Both the position numbers and the translations under genes were made by a program. From contig NZ_AJTN02000004.1 of the NCBI RefSeq assembly GCF_000305495.1, positions 1 through 39,970 on the forward strand: a stretch of DNA of 39,970 bases. The letters run 5' to 3'. Below, in pieces: positions 34,391 to 39,970 of this stretch. A model generated the notes under the pieces. That model searched no databases and was not told the DNA's origin. It saw only the letters and a list, made by a program, of their open reading frames with translations. The stretch comes from Peribacillus psychrosaccharolyticus ATCC 23296. Its GTDB lineage: Bacteria; Bacillota; Bacilli; Bacillales; DSM-1321. Positions within the stretch are counted from its first letter, which is position 1. Each line of letters begins with the position of its first letter.

Positions 34391-34705
34391 GTTTGTAGAA
34401 AAGAGGTTCGGAATGGTTTCATTCCGAACCTCTTTTGCGTTACCATTTCAAGATGGTTTTCGAAAACCTTATCACCTCAAAATTCTATATCTATTTATAA
34501 ATAGGCCTTTTACTTTTAAGTTTAGAAAGTCAGTTGATGGGAGTGTTGGCGTGAAGACTCCTGCGGGAACAGCGGGACAGGTGAGACCCCGCAGGAGCGT
34601 AAGCGACGAGGAGGCTCACCGCCCCCGCCCGCGGAAAGCGAAGCGCCTGGAATGGAAATCAACATCTCGATTTTAAAGATCTCACCTGAGTTTGTCTACA
34701 GTCTG
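34391..34705 (+). mobile_element. repeat element copy E3
   Basis: About 315 bases, alignable end to end with E2 at 16689-16999. Left end GTTTGTAGAAAA, right end TTTGTCTACAGTCTGA. Core stem CTCCTGCGGG (34558-34567) / CCCGCAGGAG (34588-34597). Loop GGTGAG (34580-34585) is complementary to CTCACC (34615-34620). Outer pair GTTGAT (34533-34538) / ATCAAC (34658-34663). It lies directly between two copies of the ytpQ terminator hairpin. The 87-codon frame across it is not a gene. Confidence 0.85.
34399..34436. terminator. element-borne hairpin of E3, probable bidirectional terminator
   Basis: A perfect 17-bp stem, arms 34399-34415 and 34420-34436, loop GTTT, A-rich and T-rich ends. Compared with E1 it has one two-sided (compensatory) base-pair change. 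Confidence 0.8.
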
Positions 34706-34733
34706 AAAGGGCTGCTATTTGGCAGCCCTTTCT
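34706..34733 (+). terminator. right copy of the ytpQ terminator hairpin
   Basis: AAAGGGCTGCT-ATTT-GGCAGCCCTTT, then CTGTTT as after the left copy. It begins directly at the right end of element E3. Confidence 0.85.
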
Positions 34734-35372
34734 GTTTCATCCCTGTTACTATTCCAATTATCTCGTTTATGGCTACTTTCTGCTGGACACTTCTAAACCA
34801 ATCGCCCCCAATTAAGTTTCTAAGCTATCTCCCAGTTCTTCGACTAGATAAAACTTTAGGAGTAGCTGCATCCTGAATTTCATTTTATGAAGTTGTTACC
34901 TTAGTACATCCTGCTAAAAAGAAAATGAAGAAGACGAACGTACATTTCTCTATGACTTATAACTATTTTAGAAAATGATTTAATGAGTGTTTGAAAAGAA
35001 AAGGTAAGTAAAAACCTCAGATATTTTGAGCGTTTTTACTTACCTATTATAGACTGATTTTTGTTTTTATGACCGAGTGTAATAGCTGAAACTACTTGTA
35101 ATGCAAATAAAATATTTTATTAATATAGATTTAGAGCAGAAAGGATTATGATGATAGGGTGGTGAAACTTTAATGTTTGTCGTGTTAACCGATAAAAACT
35201 ATGTTGATATAAAATTTAATGTTTAAAAAGTAAATAAAGAGGGTTCTATAGAAGAGGACTTATTTAAAATTAGTTTTTCTTTATTTTTCCTAATCACGGA
35301 TATTTACTCCAAATTTTCTGGAATCCTGTTAGAATGAACATTGACTACATGTAAGCGGAAAGAGTGATTGTA
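34734..35372. other. AT-rich stretch without an intact gene, in the place of ytpR
   Basis: About 640 bases between the repeat and sftA. A short frame at 35173-35226 (MFVVLTDKNYVDIKFNV) has GGTGG upstream and stays open for about 40 more codons after one in-frame TAA, so it may be a decayed small gene. I see no similarity to YtpR. A perfect hairpin lies at 35002-35045. Confidence 0.45.
35002..35045. other. long AT-rich hairpin, possible terminator
   Basis: AGGTAAGTAAAAAC (35002-35015) is perfectly complementary to GTTTTTACTTACCT (35032-35045), with CTCA/TGAG inside. On the minus strand TTTTCTTTTC follows. No gene ends here on either strand. Confidence 0.65.
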
Positions 35373-38137
35373 TTGAAATGGTTAAATACGTTTAAAAAAT
35401 GGTTTCAAACGGAAGAGGAAATTATTGAAATTGAAGAGATTATTATAGATGAGCCACTTGAACCAAAAGAACTAGTAGATTTAGATTTCTCCAAGCATAA
35501 ATCAGCACAGAATTGGCGATTAGAGCAAGAAAAGGAAAAGAAAAAGAAGGAGCAGCAGTCATTACAAGCACAGAACATGAGCAGAGATCCAGATACCAAA
35601 ATTTTATTTCAATATCCTAAAGGACAATTTAAATTTCCTGTTATCCCTGATCATGCAGAGAAAGAATCAAGACCTAGGCGGGTGCGAACGAAAGAACCTG
35701 TAAAACCAGGGAAAACAGAGCGGCGTGCTTCGGGGAAGAAGAGTAATGACAATAAGCCAGCTGCCGCCAAAATCAATACTAAAAAAGAAGAAGCAACAAA
35801 TAAAATTATGCCATCGAAAAAACCTTTTCGTCCAACAGAAATTCCTTCTGCTGTTTATGGTTTTCAGCGGCCGAGTAAAATTGTCAGTCACACAGAAGAA
35901 ATCATTGAATATGAATTGAAAACTGTTAAATCGGCTATTCCATTACCGGATTCACTACCGCTGGATATACCAGCTATCTATCGTAAGGAAGATAGTTTAA
36001 TAGAGTCTGAATTCAGCACCGAGCCTAACGAGCAGGAAAAGGAAGAACTGATTGAACGTTTAGAATTAAGGGAAAGCGCCGATGCAGAAGTAGCAGCAGG
36101 TATTTTAGAGCCGGCCTATTATCAAGAAACGGGTAACAAACCTGAGCCAATTGAGGTTGTTCTAAAAGAAGAAGCCGTCGAAGAAATGGAGCCGGTATCT
36201 TTCGGAATAGAAGAAAGTGAAATCCAAACAGAAGAATCAGCTGAAATGAATGATAAAGAAGAAGTTGACATTGAGGCACCTCAAATTGAGGGGGATGTGA
36301 CTAAAACGGTAAAAAAGCATATTCCTTTTAACGTAATGATGTTGAAGAATGATAAAGAAAAGATCTCATCATTTATGCCCAACGCTCAAAAAAAAGTCTT
36401 CTAACTGAAGAAACGGTTAAACCAGAGGAAGAAGTAGAGACTAACCATACTACTTATATTGTTTCTGAGGAAGAAGCGGTAAGCAGTGTTGAGGAAGTAT
36501 CGTCCATAGAAGCATTAACTACGATAAGTACGGACGAAGATGAAGAACCTGAAAATGAAATGACGGAAACAGCTGCAATCATAGAGAATAATCAAGAAGA
36601 AATAACAGCGATTCCTACGATGGTGAGTCTCAATGATGTGAACGAAAGTGATCAGCAGCTTGAATCGTCTACAATTATTCAAACAGAGGTACAACTGGAA
36701 ACGGAGAATCCATACTATGTTTTCCCCAGTGGTGATTTATTAACACCCGCAGCCCCTCCAGAAAATGATCAAATGTGGGTCGAGGAGCAGAAAGCCATTT
36801 TAGATGGTACGCTCAAGAATTTTAATGTGCGTGCCCGCGTGGTAAATGTTACACAGGGACCAGCCGTTACACGCTTTGAGGTACAGCCAGAGCCAGGGGT
36901 TAAAGTCAATAAGGTCACTAATTTAATGGATGATATCAAGCTTAGTCTTGCAGCAGAAGATTTAAGAATGGAAGCTCCCATTCCCGGGAAACATACGATT
37001 GGTATAGAGATTCCAAATCGAAAGAGTAAACCAGTGTTTTTACGTGAAGTGCTGGAAAGCGATCCATTTACATCCAATGACTCGCCATTAACAGTGGCTT
37101 TAGGCCTGGATATTTCGGGGCAGCCGGTGGTTACCGACTTGAAAAAGATGCCACATGGTCTTATTGCGGGTGCAACGGGATCAGGGAAAAGTGTTTGCAT
37201 CAATTCAATGCTCGTAAGCCTATTATATAAAGCAACTCCTCAGGAACTTAAATTATTGCTGATTGACCCTAAAATGGTGGAATTGGCTCCGTATAACCGA
37301 ATTCCTCATCTAGTCAGTCCTGTTATTACAGATGTAAAGGCCGCGACAGCTGCACTTAAATGGGCTGTCGATGAAATGGAACGCCGGTATGAATTATTTG
37401 TTCACGCTGGTGCTCGTGATATTGGCCGCTATAATCAAAATGCGGAAGCAGCCGGACAATATGCAAATAAACTACCTTATATTTTAATCATAATTGATGA
37501 ATTAGCTGATTTAATGATGGTTTCTCCTGCTGATGTAGAAGAAGCCATTTGCCGGATAGCCCAAAAGGCCAGGGCATGCGGAATCCATTTGATTGTCGCC
37601 ACACAGCGCCCTTCTGTGGATGTTATTACCGGTTTGATAAAGGCTAATATTCCAACTAGAATTGCTTTTTCGGTTTCATCTCAGGTAGATTCTCGGACAA
37701 TTATTGACAGTGGTGGAGCTGAAAAACTATTAGGCAAAGGGGATATGCTATTTGCTGAGAATGGTTCATCAAAAACGGTACGCCTTCAAGGAACATTTGT
37801 GAATGATGATGAAATTGACTCTGTTGTACAACATGTAAGAAATGAACAACAGCCAAATTATTTATTTGAACAAGAAGATTTACTCAACAAAGTTCAGGCG
37901 ACAGAGGAAAGTGATGATTTGTTTTTTGAGGCATGCGAATTTGTCATAGCCCAGAGTGCGGCCTCTGCTTCAAGTCTGCAAAGACGATTCCATGTCGGCT
38001 ATAATCGAGCGGCACGGTTAATTGAGATGATGGAGCGTCAAGGAATTGTCTCAGAATCTAGAGGAAGCAAGCCAAGAGATGTATTAATCACAGAAGAAGA
38101 ATTAGAATTTCTTCAGGACAAGAGTCTTGTGAAGTAA
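35373..38137 (+). pseudogene. sftA: sftA (ytpS), FtsK/SpoIIIE-family DNA translocase, frameshifted
   Basis: SftA is the soluble FtsK-like ATPase that acts at the division septum to clear chromosome ends. The reading frame breaks at an A8 run (36388-36395): the first part ends NAQKKVF; with one extra A it continues SLLTEETVKPEEEVETNHTT and runs on through the catalytic part to 38137, about 921 residues in total, close to the usual size. The N-terminal third is acidic and low-complexity, without membrane segments. The motor has Walker A GATGSGKS (37169-37195) and Walker B LIIIDELADLM. The C-terminal gamma domain is a winged helix (SASSLQRRFHVGYNRAARLI) for KOPS-like site reading. TTG 35373 with AGAGTGAT is preferred over GTG 35364. 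Confidence 0.85.
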
Positions 38138-38238
38138 TCCTTAATAACTAATTTTTAGCCGTTAAAATAGTTGCGTCTAGGTACAAAGATCGAGTAAGCG
38201 AATGAAATCTTTCTAAGATGGTTGATTTGATGAAAAAG

Positions 38239-38247
38239 TGCTATAAT
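38239..38247 (+). promoter_or_regulatory. extended -10 promoter upstream of murC
   Basis: TGCTATAAT: perfect TATAAT with the TG extension, about 198 bases before murC. The long leader that would result contains a small hairpin TCTGAC/GTCAGA at 38332-38349 without a T tract. No gene was seen in 38138-38444. Confidence 0.45.
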
Positions 38248-38444
38248 TATTTTCGTTGACTGAATTTAAGTAGTATCCATTTATATTAAAAAAGTGTGTT
38301 TAATCAGGAGATACGGTAGTCCAAATTGAAATCTGACAGTATCGTCAGACGCAGGTCAGGACTTTTACTTTTCCTCGTTAAAGGCAAATAAAAGATAACG
38401 TCATATACTGTCATACAGATAGACGATTGTTGGAGGTTCTATAT

Positions 38445-39749
38445 ATGACCGTTTACCATTTTGTTGGTATCAAAGGTTCAGGCATGAGTGCGCTTGCCCA
38501 AGTGCTGCATGATCTTGGTTATCAGGTTCAAGGATCCGACTATGAAAAGAGATTCTTTACGCAGCTAGCATTAGAAAAATCAGGTATCCAAATTCTTCCT
38601 TTCGCGGAAGAGAATATTCAGTCGGACATGACTGTAATCGCTGGAAATGCATTTCCAGATACACATCCCGAAATAGTCCGAGCAATGGAATTAGGGTTGC
38701 CAGTTATTAGATATCACCGTTTCCTTGGTGATTTCATGAAGCGTTATACAAGTGTAGCTGTGACAGGTGCACATGGCAAAACGTCAACAACTGGATTACT
38801 CGCCCATGTAATGGGTGGAGCAGAACCAACATCTTATTTAATTGGAGATGGTACTGGAAAAGGAATCGTTGATTCTGCATACTTTGTATTCGAAGCATGT
38901 GAATATCGCAGACATTTCCTTTCATACTCTCCGGATTATGCAATCATGACCAATATTGATTTTGATCACCCCGATTACTTTGCAAATATTGAAGATGTGG
39001 TTGATGCATTCCAGCAGATGGCTCTTCAAGTTAACAAAGGAATCATTGCTTGTGGTGATGATGAACACTTACAAGGGATTCAAGCGAAGGTACCCGTTAT
39101 TTTTTATGGCTTTGCTGAAGAAAATGATTTCCAAGCAAGAAATATTTCTATTTCCGAACAAGGAACAACGTTTGATGTAAATGTTCGTAATACGTATTAT
39201 GAAACATTTACGATTCCGACATTTGGAAAGCATAGTGTTCTTAATGCTCTTGCTGTCATTGCGCTCTGTCAATATGAAAATTTAGATACTGAAGCAGTGA
39301 AGGAGCATTTAGCAACATTTGGTGGAGTAAAACGTCGTTTCTCAGAAAAGATAGCAGGATCTCAAGTTATCATTGATGATTACGCGCATCATCCAACTGA
39401 AATTAAGGCAACTGTTGATTCAGTAAGACAAAAGTACCCGGAACGTGAAGTGGTAGCTGTCTTCCAACCTCATACTTATTCAAGAACTCAAGCGTTCCTT
39501 GATGACTTTGCAGAAGCATTAAATCTTGCAGACAAGGTTTATCTATGTGAAATCTTTGGTTCAGCACGTGAGAACCAAGGGAAACTCTCGATTCAAGATT
39601 TACTAAAGAAAATTCCAGGGTCTGAACTTATAACAGAAGATAATATGTCCGTTCTTAAGCAGTACGAAACAGGCATTATTCTGTTTATGGGAGCTGGAGA
39701 TATTCAGAAATTCCAAGTTGCTTACGAGCAGCAAATTGAACTTAATTAA
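38445..39749 (+). CDS. murC: UDP-N-acetylmuramate--L-alanine ligase
   Basis: A 434-residue cytoplasmic ATP-dependent ligase that adds the first residue, L-alanine, to UDP-MurNAc in peptidoglycan synthesis. The N-terminal nucleotide-sugar domain begins [18 protein letters not shown]. The ATP P-loop is [14 protein letters not shown], the central Mur-ligase motif is [12 protein letters not shown] with [11 protein letters not shown], and the C-terminal domain has [10 protein letters not shown] and FQPHTYSRT. Start ATG 38445 with GGAGGT eight bases upstream; the frame from TTG 38427 is too long at the N-terminus. It lies next to sftA, as in B. subtilis. Confidence 0.97.
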   Translation: MTVYHFVGIKGSGMSALAQVLHDLGYQVQGSDYEKRFFTQLALEKSGIQILPFAEENIQSDMTVIAGNAFPDTHPEIVRAMELGLPVIRYHRFLGDFMKRYTSVAVTGAHGKTSTTGLLAHVMGGAEPTSYLIGDGTGKGIVDSAYFVFEACEYRRHFLSYSPDYAIMTNIDFDHPDYFANIEDVVDAFQQMALQVNKGIIACGDDEHLQGIQAKVPVIFYGFAEENDFQARNISISEQGTTFDVNVRNTYYETFTIPTFGKHSVLNALAVIALCQYENLDTEAVKEHLATFGGVKRRFSEKIAGSQVIIDDYAHHPTEIKATVDSVRQKYPEREVVAVFQPHTYSRTQAFLDDFAEALNLADKVYLCEIFGSARENQGKLSIQDLLKKIPGSELITEDNMSVLKQYETGIILFMGAGDIQKFQVAYEQQIELN

Positions 39750-39753
39750 GAAG

Positions 39754-39796
39754 AAACTGCCGAGCCGGAAAAAATCCGTGCTCGGTTTATTTGTTT
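39754..39796 (+). terminator. intrinsic terminator after murC
   Basis: CCGAGC-CGGA pairs with TCCG-T-GCTCGG, followed by TTTATTTGTTT. It starts a few bases after the murC stop. Confidence 0.8.
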
Positions 39797-39970
39797 CATA
39801 AAAGCCTAAAACTGAGATACCCAAAGGGGTATTTTGTAGATGAAGTTAGTGCTCAGATGGGAATAAGTGCTGACGAAGCAAATTTATTTATATTGGAAAT
39901 CCCCTAGGGTCAGCGTCAAGCTATCCGAAGTGCAGGATCACCCATTTGCATAAAATTAAGTGTACAAAAA
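39797..39970 (+). other. window end; short coding-like frame of unknown status
   Basis: A frame ending in TAG near 39908 reads GYFVDEVSAQMGISADEANL then FILEIP. It has no ATG or ribosome-binding site and crosses a small ATACCC/GGGTAT hairpin (around 39818-39832). It may be a remnant of a small gene or chance. Nothing else is recognised in this stretch. Confidence 0.25.

Noticed and set aside
34413-34676. 87-codon open frame across repeat copy E3
   Set aside because: Same reason: it coincides with the repeat and lacks translation signals.
36560-38137. Separate, shorter FtsK-like gene
   Set aside because: The frame is open upstream to the A8 run and continues the acidic SftA N-terminal region. 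No ribosome-binding site is near 36560.

Overview
The window is chromosomal DNA of a low-GC, endospore-forming Bacillaceae (Bacillus sensu lato). The evidence is gene content and order: a Leu T-box with leuS, ytwF, cse60, ytfP, ytgP and rsuA, later pepV, dat, ytlP-ytlQ-ytlR, ytmP/ytzH, trmB, ytnP, ytzB, ytoP, ytpP-ytpQ, sftA and murC. This is recognisably the B. subtilis ytw-to-ytp/murC neighbourhood, with strong AGGAGG ribosome-binding sites and some TTG/GTG starts. I cannot name the species. No tRNA, rRNA, CRISPR array or transposase gene was seen.

Layout. 1-1366: a Gly/Tyr/His-rich probable coat protein, ytzC, an array of 21-bp TTTGCACA repeats, and the leuS promoter with its T-box. 1367-8616: leuS, rhodanese, cse60, a flavoprotein, the MurJ-type flippase YtgP, RsuA and the YtzE regulator. 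9056-16223: a more accessory stretch with an M48 peptidase fused to ankyrin repeats, an ArsR-type regulator overlapping an MFS exporter, a second-type histidyl-tRNA synthetase behind a His-codon leader peptide and terminator, pantothenate kinase and a DsbA/FrnE-like oxidoreductase. 16232-17036: two adjoining copies of a structured repeat between duplicated terminator hairpins. 17312-28355: a GNAT, a DUF1992 protein, signal peptidase I, DedA, PepV, D-amino acid aminotransferase, the ytlPQR set, YtmP/YtzH, TrmB, YtnP and YtzB. 28570-39749: YtoP, a DUF84 NTPase, a lipoprotein, a chemotaxis receptor, YtpP, YtpQ, a third copy of the repeat where ytpR would be expected, SftA and MurC.

Themes. Translation (leuS, second hisS, trmB, rsuA) and the cell envelope/division (ytgP, dat, sftA, murC, lepB) dominate. 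Both synthetase genes have uncoupled-transcript control: a T-box for leuS, and an apparent leader-peptide attenuator for the hisS paralogue. Three genes (ytoP, a lipoprotein, sftA) are each broken by one missing base in an A7, T8 or A8 run. That pattern points to homopolymer undercalling in the sequence or to slippage at these runs rather than to three independent gene deaths.

The strongest candidate for something undescribed is the repeat family at 16258-16999 and 34391-34705. It has imperfect inverted ends, a bidirectional terminator hairpin at its left end with compensatory base changes between copies, and a GC-rich core predicted to fold with a pseudoknot. At both sites the host gene's intrinsic terminator hairpin is present on both flanks, as if the element targets terminators and duplicates them.
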